From Amycolatopsis coloradensis (GTDB lineage: Bacteria > Actinomycetota > Actinomycetes > Mycobacteriales > Pseudonocardiaceae): a stretch of DNA of 64,000 nt. A program made the translations under genes and the position numbers. Of this stretch, positions 42,597 through 51,926 are shown piece after piece (position 1 is the first letter of the stretch; each line of letters begins with the position of its first letter). The notes beneath the pieces are model-generated. The model was given only the letters and a program-made list of their open reading frames with translations, was not told the origin of the DNA and ran no database searches. The DNA is taken from contig NZ_MQUQ01000004.1 in the NCBI RefSeq assembly GCF_001953865.1, forward strand, positions 1 through 64,000. Direction: 5' to 3'.

Positions 42597-43850
42597 ATGT
42601 CCTGGAAACTGCTTTCCGTCAGCGTGCTCGCCGCCCTCGCGTGCACCGGATTCACCACGGCCGAAGCCGCTTCGAAGACCTACTACGTCGATCAGGTCTC
42701 CGGCAGTGACACCGCGAGCGGCACCTCGCAGCAGACACCGTGGAAATCGCTGGCAAAGGTCTCCGCGACCACGCTGGCACCCGGCGACACCGTGCTGCTG
42801 AAGCGAGGCGGTAACTGGCCCAGCGGCCTCGCCGTGAAGGGCTCCGGCGTCACCATCGGGGCGTACGGCACCGGCGCCCGCCCGATCGTCAAGGGCGACA
42901 CCGAAGCGTGCGTCGACCTGCGCGGCAACGACAACGTGGTGCAGGACCTCCAGATCGGCGTCGCGGCCGACGCGGGCCGCTGTTCGTGGGCAGGCGTGAA
43001 GGTGACCGGCGACCGCAACAAGGTGCTGTCGAACCTCATTACCGGCGCGGGCGCGGGCGTCTACATCGCGCCGTCGGCCGACCACACCGAGGTCACGCAG
43101 AACGACCTCGTCGACAACAACCACATGACCGTCGTGACGCCCGGCGGCAACGACGACTCCGGCGCGTTCGCCGTACTGGTCCAGGGCAACGACTCCGACA
43201 TCGGCTGGAACCGGATCAGCGGCTCGATCGCGAAGTCTGACGACTTCGGTGGTCTGGACGGCGCCGCTGTCGAGATCTTCTACGGCTCCCGCAACGTCAT
43301 CCACCACAACGTCTCCGAGGACAACGAGACCTTCACCGAACTCGGCACGGACGCCGAGGATCCCGACGGCGTTTCGACCGGCAACGTCTTCGAGTACAAC
43401 GCGATCTTCGGCGCCAGGACACGCGGCGGGATCATCACGCGCGGGGCCGAGGACGGGAACGGGCCGGTGCTCGGGACGGTGTTCCGCAACAACTCGCTCC
43501 GGCTCTCGAACGCCGAGTCGGAGGGTTTCGTCTGCTACGGCGGCTGCACGAACCAGGTGCTGAAGATGACGCAGAACGTCGTCCAGGCGGCGTACAAGGT
43601 CGGCTACACGGACCCGGCTTTCACCGCGACGGACCACAATGTCTACTTCGGCGGGCTACGGCAGTTCACCGTGGGCGCGACTGACAAGGTCGCCGATCCG
43701 AAGTTCACTTCGGCGACGAACCTCGTGCTGAAGGCGGGAAGCCCGGCGATCGACCTCGGCACCACGAAGTACGACGATCGTGACGTCGACGGGAATCCCG
43801 TCCACGCCGGTGCCCGGGTCGACGCGGGGGCCTACGAGTTCCAGGGCTAG
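42597..43850 (+). CDS. Secreted right-handed beta-helix protein
   Basis: A 417-residue product with a signal peptide (MSWKLLSVSVLAALACTGFT, cleavage near AEA) and then a pectate-lyase-like parallel beta-helix, seen as short Asn/Gly/Val-rich turns (GDRNKVLSNLITGAGAGVYI, HTEVTQNDLVDNNHM). It begins with the YYVDQVSGSDTASG start common in polysaccharide lyases and glycosidases of this fold, and ends in the ID...D..G..R..G..AGAYE tail. It probably binds or cleaves an extracellular polysaccharide; the substrate is not evident. Single-gene unit. Confidence 0.8.
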   Translation: MSWKLLSVSVLAALACTGFTTAEAASKTYYVDQVSGSDTASGTSQQTPWKSLAKVSATTLAPGDTVLLKRGGNWPSGLAVKGSGVTIGAYGTGARPIVKGDTEACVDLRGNDNVVQDLQIGVAADAGRCSWAGVKVTGDRNKVLSNLITGAGAGVYIAPSADHTEVTQNDLVDNNHMTVVTPGGNDDSGAFAVLVQGNDSDIGWNRISGSIAKSDDFGGLDGAAVEIFYGSRNVIHHNVSEDNETFTELGTDAEDPDGVSTGNVFEYNAIFGARTRGGIITRGAEDGNGPVLGTVFRNNSLRLSNAESEGFVCYGGCTNQVLKMTQNVVQAAYKVGYTDPAFTATDHNVYFGGLRQFTVGATDKVADPKFTSATNLVLKAGSPAIDLGTTKYDDRDVDGNPVHAGARVDAGAYEFQG

Positions 43851-43855
43851 AACGT

Positions 43856-44117
43856 CGTGAAGGCCTCCTTCCCTACCTTGAGAGCAGAGGCCCGGCAAAG
43901 TTGCAGAGCTGCTGGTCAGCGCTGCTCTCACTGGATTTGACACCGCTGGTGCCCGTAAGGGTCGAGCGGGGAAGATTTCGGACGGTGAACGTCCGAAATC
44001 CTCCTCGCTCGGAGGGGCTCCGCAACCGGTATGTCCCCCGTGAAGAATAGCTTCCTGACCTGCAAGATCCCGACTCTGCCGGGACCCTACCTTGAGAGCA
44101 GGGAGGAGGCCTTCACG
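43856..44117. mobile_element. Terminator palindrome interrupted by a ~197-bp insert with 17-bp direct repeats
   Basis: The outer arms CGTGAAGGCCTCCTT and GGAGGAGGCCTTCACG belong to one palindrome of the GTGAAGG family. Its loop is split by 43888-44084, bounded on both sides by the same 17 bases CCCTACCTTGAGAGCAG (43871-43887 and 44085-44101). The insert has imperfect terminal inverted repeats (CCCGGCA near the left end, TGCCGGG at the right) and an internal hairpin (43964-44010, with perfect 11-base inner arms GATTTCGGACG). No ORF of note. It looks like a MITE or other small non-autonomous element. No further genes lie in 43851-44138. Confidence 0.55.
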
Positions 44118-44138
44118 GACTTAGCTGGAGCCGGAGCG

Positions 44139-44687
44139 TCAGTTGTAGATGCGCTGCATGGTGCCGGCCGACAGCATGCCGTTGGCCCACAGCGAGTTCA
44201 CCCGCGAGACCTCCTGCGCGTTCGGCTTCGCGTTGGTGCAGGACGGGCCGGGGCCGCCGCCGGACATCAGTTCGGAGCACGGACCCTGATAGTTGTCCGG
44301 CAGGCCGAGCGCGTGACCGGTCTCGTGCGCGGCGATCCGTGTCTGGTCGTACTGCCGCGCCTGCGTGTAGTCGATGAAGATGGTGCCGCGGCCGTGGCCG
44401 TCGGTCTGGGCGTACGAACCCCGGGGGTCGTTGCCCTCGGTGTAGCGCAGGGTGGCCCCCGACGAACTTTCCTGCAGCTTCACGTTGGACACCGAGTTGT
44501 TCCAGTTCGCCGCGCCCGCCTGGATGGCGGCACGGAAGCTGGGCGCTCCCGAGGCGTCGTAGTAGACCGTGGTCGCCGCCACGGTCTGCTGAGCAGGCTG
44601 GACCGCGGCCGTGGCCTGACCCGCGGTGACCGGGACGGCGAGCAGCGCCAAGCTCACGGACGCGGAGACGAAGAACTTCCTTGCCAT
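44139..44687 (-). CDS. snpA: Snapalysin-type small neutral metalloprotease
   Basis: A 182-residue secreted M7 protease. A signal peptide (residues 1 to about 28) is followed by a short pro-region and the catalytic domain with zinc motif H121-E-T-G-H125-A-L-G-L-P-D131, the HExxHxxGxxD signature of snapalysin. Streptomyces snpA is activated by a divergent LysR gene; none is present here. It digests milk-type proteins in the best studied cases. It is alone between the interrupted palindrome and the response regulator. Confidence 0.92.
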   Translation of the reverse strand: MARKFFVSASVSLALLAVPVTAGQATAAVQPAQQTVAATTVYYDASGAPSFRAAIQAGAANWNNSVSNVKLQESSSGATLRYTEGNDPRGSYAQTDGHGRGTIFIDYTQARQYDQTRIAAHETGHALGLPDNYQGPCSELMSGGGPGPSCTNAKPNAQEVSRVNSLWANGMLSAGTMQRIYN

Positions 44688-44862
44688 GGACCCACTCCTT
44701 GTGAGGACAACGGAATGGTTCGTGAATCTAGGAGCGAAACCCGAGAACGGGCACCCACTTTCGTCGCTTCCGCCAGCTGGTGATTTACCAACACTTTCGC
44801 CCTATTGACATGCGCGTGTTCGCATACAACGATGCCGCGGCATCGCGCAGCCGTATAGGTCG

Positions 44863-45531
44863 TTATACGGTTTTCGGCTTGTACCAGACCTCGGGGCGGC
44901 CGACCTGGCCGTAGCGCGGCTCGCGCTGGGCGAGGCCGTTGTCGGCGAGGTATTCGAGGTAGCGCCGCGCGGTGACGCGGGAGGCGCCGATCGCGGTCGC
45001 GGCCGCCCCGGCGGACAGGCCGTCCGCGGCCGAGGCGAGGACTTCGGTGATCGCCTCCAGGGTCTGCCCGCTCATCCCCTTCGGCAGCGCCTGCCGTTCG
45101 GTGGTGCGCAGGGTGCCGAGCGCCCGATCGATCTCGGCCTGCCCGGTGACCTCGCCCGAAGCGCCACGGAACTCGGCGTAGCGCTCGAGTTTCTCCCGCA
45201 GGGAAGCGAACGTGAACGGTTTCAGCAGGTACTGCACCACTCCGACCGACACGGCGGCCTTGACCAGCGCCAGATCGCGCGCCGAGGTCACCGCGATGAC
45301 GTCGATCGGGAGTCCGGCCGCGCGCAGCGAACGGCAGACCGCGAGCCCGTGCGTGTCCGGCAGGTAGAAGTCCAGGAGTACCAGGTCGACAGGCTCGCGT
45401 TCGCAGAACCGCAACGCGTCGCCGCCGGAGTGGACGACGCCGGACACGGAGAAGCCGGGCATTCTCTCGACGTACACCCGGTGCGCGTCGGCGGCGACCG
45501 GTTCGTCCTCGACGACCAGCACCTTGATCAT
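44863..45531 (-). CDS. CitB/DcuR-type response regulator
   Basis: A 222-residue response regulator. The receiver domain has acidic pocket E8/D9, phosphoacceptor D54 in LLDFYLPDTHG and K104 in LLKPF. The C-terminal HTH (VTARRYLEYLADNGLAQREP) is of the CitT family that controls citrate or C4-dicarboxylate genes. The ATG overlaps the kinase stop (ATGA), so kinase and regulator are coexpressed. The divergent dctA beyond the kinase is its likely target. Confidence 0.9.
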   Translation of the reverse strand: MIKVLVVEDEPVAADAHRVYVERMPGFSVSGVVHSGGDALRFCEREPVDLVLLDFYLPDTHGLAVCRSLRAAGLPIDVIAVTSARDLALVKAAVSVGVVQYLLKPFTFASLREKLERYAEFRGASGEVTGQAEIDRALGTLRTTERQALPKGMSGQTLEAITEVLASAADGLSAGAAATAIGASRVTARRYLEYLADNGLAQREPRYGQVGRPEVWYKPKTV

Positions 45532-47144
45532 CGTGCCGGCTCCTTCGGCGGTGTTTTCAGCGGCAAGCGCACGGTGAACACCGCGCCCTCGTCGCGGCCG
45601 ACGTCGATGGTCCCACCGTGCCGCCGCACCGCCTGACCCACCAGTGCCAAGCCGAGCCCGTGGCCGTCCTCGGGTTTGGTGGACCAGCCGCGCCGGAAGA
45701 CGTCCTCGACGTCGGCCACGCCGGGGCCGGTGTCGGCGACCCGCAGCAGCAACCCCTCCGCGCCGGACCGGACGGTGACCTCGACGCCGGGCCGCCCGCC
45801 CTCGCCGGCGTTGCCCGCCGCCGCGTCGATCCCGTTGTCGATCAGGTTGCCGAGGATGGTCACCAGGTCCCGCGGCGGGACGCCGGTGTCCGAGTCCTCC
45901 ATGACGGTGTCGGGCGTGATCGTGAATTCGACGCCGCGTTCGCTCGCCTCCGCCGCCTTGCCCAGCAGCAGCGCCGCGAGCACCGGTTCGGCGACCGCGC
46001 CGACCACCCGGTCGGTGAGTTCCTGCGCCAGCGCGAGTTCCTCGGTCGCGAACTCGACGGCCTGCTCGGGACGGCCGATCTCGACCAGCGAAACGACGGT
46101 GTGGAGCCGGTTCGCTGCCTCGTGCGCCTGCGATCGCAGCGCTTCGGCCAGTCCGCGGACCGTGGTCAGTTCGCCGGTCAGCGCCTGGAGTTCCGTGTGG
46201 TCGCGCAGGATCACGACGGTGCCCATCGCCTCGCCGCGCGACCGCACGGGCGCGGTGCTGACCACGAGCACCCTGGCTTCAGTGAGGTGGAGTTCGTCGG
46301 TGCGCTCCTCCCCCGACGTGAACGCTTCGACGAGGTCTTCGGGAATGTCCAAGGTGGACAACTTCCGGCCGACGGGATCACCGTCGACGCCGAGCAGCGC
46401 GCGGGCGCCGTCGTTGCACAGCACCACCCGCCCATCACCGCCGACGAGCAGGAGCCCCTCGCGCATCGAATGCAGGACGGCTTCGTGGTACTCGAACAGG
46501 TTGCTCAGTTCCCCGGGCGCGATTCCCCTGGTCTGCCGCCGGAGCCGGGCGCTGACCAGAGAACTGCCGATCCCACCGACCACCAGCACCGCCGCGGCGA
46601 CACCGATCAGCGGCCACAGGCGTTCGCGCAGTTCCGCGTCGATCGCCTCGACGGTGATGCCGACCGAGACCAGCGCGACGACCTGCCCTCCGGTGCCGAG
46701 CACCGGGACCACGACCCGTTCGGACGGGCCGAGCGAACCGGCGTAGGTCTCGAGGACCTTGCCGCCGCGGCGCGCCTCACCGATGTTGCCGATGAACGGC
46801 TGCCCGATCAGCTCCGGATTCGGGTGGGTGTAGCGGATCCCGTTCGTGTCCATGATGGTCACGAAATCCACTTCCGTGTCCGCGCGGACACTCTGCGCGA
46901 ACGGCTGCAAGGTCCGCGTGGGATCCGATGTGGACAGTGCGGCGAGCACGCCGGGCGCGTCCGCCACCGCTTCGGCCACCGCGGTCACCTTGTCCCGCGC
47001 CCGGTCTTCGGTGGCCCTGACGGAATCGAGATAGGCGAAGGTCACCCCTGCCGCGACGAGCACGAAGAGCACCACGAGCTGGAGAATCAGCAGCTGGCGG
47101 GCGAGAGAACCGCGCCTGGTCCGGATCGGCGTCGTCGAGGGCAC
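45528..47144 (-). CDS. CitA/DcuS-type sensor histidine kinase
   Basis: The product is 538 residues from GTG 47144. A membrane segment (LLILQLVVLFVLVAAGVTFAY cut into about residues 18-38) is followed by an extracellular Cache/PAS sensor with FVTIMDTNGIRYTHPNPELI-type CitA signature, a second membrane segment (~residues 180-200), a cytoplasmic PAS domain, the HisKA-like AHEAANRLHTVVSLVEIG box with the phosphorylated His, and a HATPase domain (NLIDNGIDAA, GHGLGLALVG). It senses citrate or C4-dicarboxylates. It is divergent from dctA across 160 bases. Confidence 0.92.
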   Translation of the reverse strand: MPSTTPIRTRRGSLARQLLILQLVVLFVLVAAGVTFAYLDSVRATEDRARDKVTAVAEAVADAPGVLAALSTSDPTRTLQPFAQSVRADTEVDFVTIMDTNGIRYTHPNPELIGQPFIGNIGEARRGGKVLETYAGSLGPSERVVVPVLGTGGQVVALVSVGITVEAIDAELRERLWPLIGVAAAVLVVGGIGSSLVSARLRRQTRGIAPGELSNLFEYHEAVLHSMREGLLLVGGDGRVVLCNDGARALLGVDGDPVGRKLSTLDIPEDLVEAFTSGEERTDELHLTEARVLVVSTAPVRSRGEAMGTVVILRDHTELQALTGELTTVRGLAEALRSQAHEAANRLHTVVSLVEIGRPEQAVEFATEELALAQELTDRVVGAVAEPVLAALLLGKAAEASERGVEFTITPDTVMEDSDTGVPPRDLVTILGNLIDNGIDAAAGNAGEGGRPGVEVTVRSGAEGLLLRVADTGPGVADVEDVFRRGWSTKPEDGHGLGLALVGQAVRRHGGTIDVGRDEGAVFTVRLPLKTPPKEPAR

Positions 47145-47305
47145 GCACCCATACCAGCACACCGGTACCCCGGCCGCTCGGTCCGCCCGGCCGGAATTCC
47201 CCGGAAACCACTCGCGCGAACTCAATGAACACAACCGTGACCCAGCTCACCTGACCGGGTGATAGTGACCGGCAATCCCGGACACCCCCTGAGCTGGAGG
47301 CAAAG

Positions 47306-48670
47306 GTGCCTACAACGCCCGAAGCGGCGCCGCGTCGCCGAGACAAGATGCATTACCTGTACCTGGCCGTGATCGCGGCGGTCGTCCTCGGCGTCATCGT
47401 CGGGTTCGCCGCGCCGGGTCTGGCCAAGGAACTCAAGCCCCTCGGCACCGGATTCGTCAACCTGATCAAGATGATGATCTCCCCCATCATCTTCTGCACC
47501 ATCGTGCTCGGCATCGGATCGGTGGCGAAGGCCGCGAAGGTCGGCAAGGTCGGGTTGCTGTCGCTCGGCTACTTCCTGATGATGTCGACGTTCGCGCTCG
47601 CGATCGGTCTCGTCGTCGGCAACCTCCTGCACCCGGGCGAGGGACTGCACCTTGACCCGGCCGCCGCCGCGAAGGCGCACACTCAGGCCGAGGGCGGCGA
47701 AGGCTCCGTCGACTTCTTGCTCGGCATCATCCCGACCAGCTTCGGTTCCGCCTTCACCGAAGGCCAGGTCCTGCAGACGCTGCTGGTCGCGCTGCTCGCC
47801 GGGTTCGCCGTCCAGAAGCTGGGCACGAAGGGCGAGCCGATCCGCCGCGGCATCGAGCACATCCAGCGGCTCGTGTTCCGGATCCTGGCGATGATCATGT
47901 GGGCGGCCCCGATCGGCGCGTTCGGCGCGATCGCCGCGGTGGTCGGGGAAACCGGCTGGGGCGCGCTGCGCAGCCTCGCCGTCATCATGATCGGCTTCTA
48001 CCTGACCTGTCTGGTGTTCGTGTTCGGCGTGCTCGGAACGGTGCTGTGGCTCGGCGCGCGGATCAACATCTTCACGCTGCTGAAGTACCTCGGCCGCGAG
48101 TTCCTGCTGATCCTGTCGACGTCGTCGTCCGAATCGGCCCTGCCGCGCCTGATCGCGAAGATGGAACATCTCGGCGTCTCCAAACCCGTTGTGGGCATCA
48201 CCGTGCCCACCGGGTACTCGTTCAACCTCGACGGCACGGCCATCTACCTGACCATGGCGACCCTGTTCATCGCCACCGCGCAGGACCAGCCGCTCGCGCT
48301 CGGCGAGCAGATCTCCTTGCTGCTGTTCATGATCATCGCCTCGAAGGGCGCCGCGGGTGTCAGCGGCGCCGGTATCGCCACCCTCGCGGGCGGCCTCCAG
48401 TCGCACCGGCCGGAACTGGTCGACGGCGTCGGCTTCATCCTCGGCATCGACCGGTTCATGTCCGAAGCCCGCGCGCTGACCAACTTCGCGGGCAACGCCG
48501 TCGCGACCGTCCTGGTCGGAACGTGGACCAAGGAGTTCGACCGGGAACGGGCGAACCAGGTGTTCAGCGGCCAGGCCCCGTTCAACGAAGCCACCCTGAT
48601 CGACGATCACGCCTCGGATCCCCACGAGGACCGTGAAGGCGACCGGGAGAGGGCCGTGGCGCACGCGTAG
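47306..48670 (+). CDS. dctA: C4-dicarboxylate:cation symporter
   Basis: A 454-residue SLC1/DAACS-family carrier importing succinate, fumarate or malate. Hallmarks are NLIKMMISPIIFCTIVLGI near the N-terminus, the STSSSESALPRL serine-rich loop and the GYSFNLDGTAIYLTMATLFI motif, then GAAGVSGAGIATLAG. GTG 47306 has TGGAGG seven bases upstream. Induction by the adjacent two-component system is expected. A strong terminator follows. Confidence 0.95.
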   Translation: MPTTPEAAPRRRDKMHYLYLAVIAAVVLGVIVGFAAPGLAKELKPLGTGFVNLIKMMISPIIFCTIVLGIGSVAKAAKVGKVGLLSLGYFLMMSTFALAIGLVVGNLLHPGEGLHLDPAAAAKAHTQAEGGEGSVDFLLGIIPTSFGSAFTEGQVLQTLLVALLAGFAVQKLGTKGEPIRRGIEHIQRLVFRILAMIMWAAPIGAFGAIAAVVGETGWGALRSLAVIMIGFYLTCLVFVFGVLGTVLWLGARINIFTLLKYLGREFLLILSTSSSESALPRLIAKMEHLGVSKPVVGITVPTGYSFNLDGTAIYLTMATLFIATAQDQPLALGEQISLLLFMIIASKGAAGVSGAGIATLAGGLQSHRPELVDGVGFILGIDRFMSEARALTNFAGNAVATVLVGTWTKEFDRERANQVFSGQAPFNEATLIDDHASDPHEDREGDRERAVAHA

Positions 48671-48680
48671 CGCGCGGCAA

Positions 48681-48731
48681 GAAGGAAGCCGCGGTGCGAG
48701 GGTCCCCCGTCCTCGCACCGCGGTTTCTTCT
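48681..48731 (+). terminator. Intrinsic terminator of dctA
   Basis: Arms GAAGGAAGCCGCGGTGCGAGG and its partner (CCTCGCACCGCGGTTTCTTC) form a stem of about 20 pairs, followed by TTTC. This is the most canonical intrinsic terminator in the window. Confidence 0.8.
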
Positions 48732-48750
48732 TTCCGGCAAACTGAGCGGC

Positions 48751-49332
48751 ATGCCGGATGCCATCGACCGTTACGTCGTCTCGCGGTACTCCAAGCTGCT
48801 GTACGGCAACTTCGCCGGGATGATGAGTGATCCCGAACGCGACGGTTTCCTGCGCGACCTGGTCGAGGACGCGCGGAGCATCACCGACGACGAACTCGAC
48901 GAGCTGCTCGCGGCGGACTGGCGGCCGCGGATCACCGCGGCCTGGCTCATCGGCGTCGACCGCCGCACCGCGTGGCGCGAGCGCGTCCGGGAGCTGTTCC
49001 TGGAAAGCGACTTGGCCTACGCCGGACAGGGCTACTGTTTCGCGCTCGCGCGATTCGGCACGATCGCCGACGCCGAGATCCTCGTGTCCTATCTGGACCG
49101 GTACCTCGCGCGGCCGGGCCTGCGCTACGACCAGGAGTGGGCGCTCGCGGCCCTGCACCACATCGACGCCGACCTCACGACCGCATACACGTCACGCTAT
49201 CTGCGGCCGGGCGGCCTCTGGGAAAGCTGGTCCGCGAAGAACAGCACGGACCTGCCGTTCCACAAGATGTACTTCGCCCTGCTGTGCTCGCACGTCCAGC
49301 GGGCCGTGCACGCGGCAGGCGTCAGGCGCTGA
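48751..49332 (+). CDS. DUF6000-type protein
   Basis: A 193-residue cytosolic helical protein (YVVSRYSKLLYGNFAGMM, WRPRITAAWLIGVDRRTAWR, QGYCFALARFGT). It resembles the DUF6000 family, unknown in function. HEAT-like helical pairs are suggested. The ATG at 48751 is chosen because the open frame upstream runs through the dctA terminator. It ends in an 11-base convergent overlap with the HxlR gene. Confidence 0.65.
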   Translation: MPDAIDRYVVSRYSKLLYGNFAGMMSDPERDGFLRDLVEDARSITDDELDELLAADWRPRITAAWLIGVDRRTAWRERVRELFLESDLAYAGQGYCFALARFGTIADAEILVSYLDRYLARPGLRYDQEWALAALHHIDADLTTAYTSRYLRPGGLWESWSAKNSTDLPFHKMYFALLCSHVQRAVHAAGVRR

Positions 49333-49723
49333 CCTTCTCGTCGTAAACGACGCGGGACGCGGCGATCGAGTCGCGATGGCGTTCCGCCCAGTGCAGCAGC
49401 CCGCTCAGCGACGCGTACAACTCCTTCGCCATCGCCGTGGCCTCGTACTCCACCTTCGGCGGCACGGTCGGGTACACGGTGCGGATCAGCAGGCCGTCGC
49501 GTTCGAGGTTCCGCAACGTCAGCGTGAGCATCCGGCGGCTGATTCCCTCGACCGACCGTTCCAGTTCGGTGAACCGCACGGGACCGCGCGTGGCCTCCAG
49601 CAGGATGCCGATCGCCCACTTCCCGCTGATCCGGTTGATCACCTCGAGCACGGTGCACACCTCGAGTTTTTCCGGGTCGACCACCCTGGCCTGCGCGGTC
49701 ACATCGGTGTTCCCCTGGGACAT
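49322..49723 (-). CDS. HxlR-family regulator
   Basis: A 133-residue winged-helix regulator (GKWAIGILLEATRGPVRFTE, ISRRMLTLTLRNLERDGLLI) with the HxlR start CTVLEVINRISGKW. Such regulators often control divergent efflux or detoxification genes in response to electrophiles or drugs. It is divergent from an MFS exporter across about 100 bases, where ACAAG occurs twice (near 49759 and 49776), possibly in an operator. The most likely role is repression of the exporter. Confidence 0.9.
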   Translation of the reverse strand: MSQGNTDVTAQARVVDPEKLEVCTVLEVINRISGKWAIGILLEATRGPVRFTELERSVEGISRRMLTLTLRNLERDGLLIRTVYPTVPPKVEYEATAMAKELYASLSGLLHWAERHRDSIAASRVVYDEKVSA

Positions 49724-49824
49724 CAAAGTGCCTCCTTCCGGCAGGGAACAGAGTCACACAAGATGGGCGCTGTTACAAGTGATGCACCAAGGCGTCACCT
49801 GGGAAATCTCGAAGGAATGCCTCC

Positions 49825-51234
49825 ATGTCACAGCGTGCTCTCGCTCTCGCCGTGCTCTGCGCCGTCTCATTGATGGTCGTCCTCGACGGCTCGATCGTCG
49901 CCGTCGCGCTGCCCGCGATCCAGAACGACCTCGGCTTTACGCCGTCCACCCTGGCCTGGGTGGTCAACGCCTATCTGATCGCGTTCGCCGGGCTGCTCCT
50001 GTTGTCCGGCAGGCTGGGCGACCTGATCGGCCGGAAACGGGTTTTCCTCGCCGGACTCGGCGTGTTCACCGTCGCATCGCTGCTGTGCGGAATCGCGCAG
50101 GACCAGACCCAGCTCGTCGTGTTCCGGTTCCTGCAAGGCGCGGGCGGCGCGCTCGCCTCGGCCGTCGTGCTCGGCATGATCACCACGCTCTACCCGGAAC
50201 CGCGGGCACGGGCGAAGGCCATCGGTGTCTACAGCTTCACCCAGGCCGCCGGTGCGTCGATCGGGCTCATCGCGGGCGGCACGCTCACCCAGTTACTCGA
50301 CTGGCACTGGACGTTCTACATCAATCTGCCGATCGGCGCGGTCGCGCTGGTGCTGGCGGTCCGGCTGCTCGCGGACGATCGAGGGCCAGGACTGCGCGGC
50401 GGCACCGACGTCACCGGCGCGGGCCTCGTCACCGGTGGGCTGATGCTGCTGGTGTACACGATCGTCAAGGCCGAGGAGTACACCTGGGCCGACGCCCGCA
50501 CGCTCGGACTGCTCGCGGTGTCGCTGCTGCTGCTCGCCGGTTTCGTGCTCCGGCAGGCCAAAGCACGAAACCCGTTGCTGCCGTTGAGGATCTTCCGCAG
50601 CCGGGCGGTGTCCGGCGCGAACACGGTGATGGTCCTGATGGTCGCCGGGCTGTTCGGCTTCCAGTTCATCACCGCGCTCTATCTCCAGCGGGTGCTCCTG
50701 CTCGACGCGCTCGGCACGGGGTTCGCCTTCCTGCCCGCGCCGGTCTCGATCGCGGTGATGTCACTGGCCTTCGCGGAGAAGCTGAACCACCGTTTCGGGG
50801 CGCGGGCGGTGCTCGTCACCGGGCTTTCACTGGTCGCGCTGGCACTCGGCTTCCTCGCCACGGTCGAAGCTGAGGGGAACTACCTGACGGACGTCCTGCC
50901 GGCGCTCGTCCTGATGGGCGTCGGCTTCGGCGCGGCGATGCCCGCGCTCATGGATCGGGCGATGTCGGGTGCCGCGCCCGCCGACGCCGGAGTCGCTTCG
51001 GGTCTGATCAACACCACGCAGCAGATCGGCGCCGCTGTCGGCACGGCGGTACTCGCGACGGCGGCGGCGTCCCGCACCGGGTCCCTGCTGGCCGAAGGCT
51101 CGGCACTGCCCGAAGCACTGGCTGGCGGCTACCGGACCGCGTACGCGTTGAGCGCTGGACTGCTCGCTCTCGCCGTCTTCGTCGCTGCCGTGACCCTGCG
51201 CGAAAAGAAGGCTCAGGAGGTGATCGTCGCGTAG
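49825..51234 (+). CDS. MFS multidrug exporter, DHA2 (14-TMS) family
   Basis: A 469-residue proton-antiporter of the EmrB/QacA type with about 14 hydrophobic segments. Motif A is GRLGDLIGRKRVF; motif C-like GSIVAVALPAIQNDLG and LDWHWTFYINLPIG are typical. It probably exports a lipophilic drug or metabolite. The ATG follows AAGGA. It ends in a 22-base convergent overlap with the nitrilase-family gene. Confidence 0.92.
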   Translation: MSQRALALAVLCAVSLMVVLDGSIVAVALPAIQNDLGFTPSTLAWVVNAYLIAFAGLLLLSGRLGDLIGRKRVFLAGLGVFTVASLLCGIAQDQTQLVVFRFLQGAGGALASAVVLGMITTLYPEPRARAKAIGVYSFTQAAGASIGLIAGGTLTQLLDWHWTFYINLPIGAVALVLAVRLLADDRGPGLRGGTDVTGAGLVTGGLMLLVYTIVKAEEYTWADARTLGLLAVSLLLLAGFVLRQAKARNPLLPLRIFRSRAVSGANTVMVLMVAGLFGFQFITALYLQRVLLLDALGTGFAFLPAPVSIAVMSLAFAEKLNHRFGARAVLVTGLSLVALALGFLATVEAEGNYLTDVLPALVLMGVGFGAAMPALMDRAMSGAAPADAGVASGLINTTQQIGAAVGTAVLATAAASRTGSLLAEGSALPEALAGGYRTAYALSAGLLALAVFVAAVTLREKKAQEVIVA

Positions 51235-51917
51235 GCCCACTCGGAAACCTCGCCGTCGAGGCGCACCTCGGCGGCGCCTCCGGGGCTCCAGACCCCGCTG
51301 CCGCCGAACGTGGCCATGCCGCCGGTCTTGCCGGAATACTGGGAAAGCACCACCCACATCCCGTGTCCGGCCGCGACGCCGACCTGGTCGAGCAATCGCT
51401 GTTCCTGGCCTTCGCTGAAGAGCGCGCTGAGGACGTAGACCTCGGCGCCGGCTTCGGCGAGTTCCCTCGGGTGGTCCGGGTTGGCGGCGTCGAGGCAGAT
51501 CGCGAGGCCGAGCCGCTTGCCGCCGACGTCGACGATCACCTGCCGCTCCCCTGCGTCGAACAGCTTCTCTTCACTGTTGTGAAGATTGCGTTTCGCATAT
51601 GTGGCAACGGTTTCACCGGCGGGGCCGAGGACGAGCGAACCGATGTACCGCCGCCCGTCCGCCAGGAGAGGCAGCCCGATGACGGCGTGGAGACCGCCGG
51701 CCCGGCAGGCTTCCCGGAGTGGTTCGAGACGTGGATCGTCCGGCGCGAGCCAGAGACCCGGATCGGCGGCGAGCGCCTCGAATTCCAAACCGGTCAGGGA
51801 AAGTTCGGGGAAGACGCAGAGGTCGGCGTCCGCGATCCGGAGCAGCCTCGCGTGTTCGGCGATGTTCGCGGAAAGATCCGCCGGGACGGTGAACGGCTGC
51901 ACGGTGGCGACACGCAT
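51213..51917 (-). CDS. Carbon-nitrogen hydrolase (nitrilase superfamily)
   Basis: A 234-residue amidase-like enzyme with the Glu-Lys-Cys triad E38 in VFPELSLTG, K109 in YAKRNLH and C141 in LAICLDAANPD. It is somewhat short compared with typical 260-280-residue members but no motif is missing. Substrate unknown. It is followed, upstream on the same strand, by the SRPBCC gene and the sigma/anti-sigma pair, with a 9-base gap, so it may be the last gene of that operon. Confidence 0.88.
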   Translation of the reverse strand: MRVATVQPFTVPADLSANIAEHARLLRIADADLCVFPELSLTGLEFEALAADPGLWLAPDDPRLEPLREACRAGGLHAVIGLPLLADGRRYIGSLVLGPAGETVATYAKRNLHNSEEKLFDAGERQVIVDVGGKRLGLAICLDAANPDHPRELAEAGAEVYVLSALFSEGQEQRLLDQVGVAAGHGMWVVLSQYSGKTGGMATFGGSGVWSPGGAAEVRLDGEVSEWAYATITS

Positions 51918-51926
51918 GGCGGGAGC

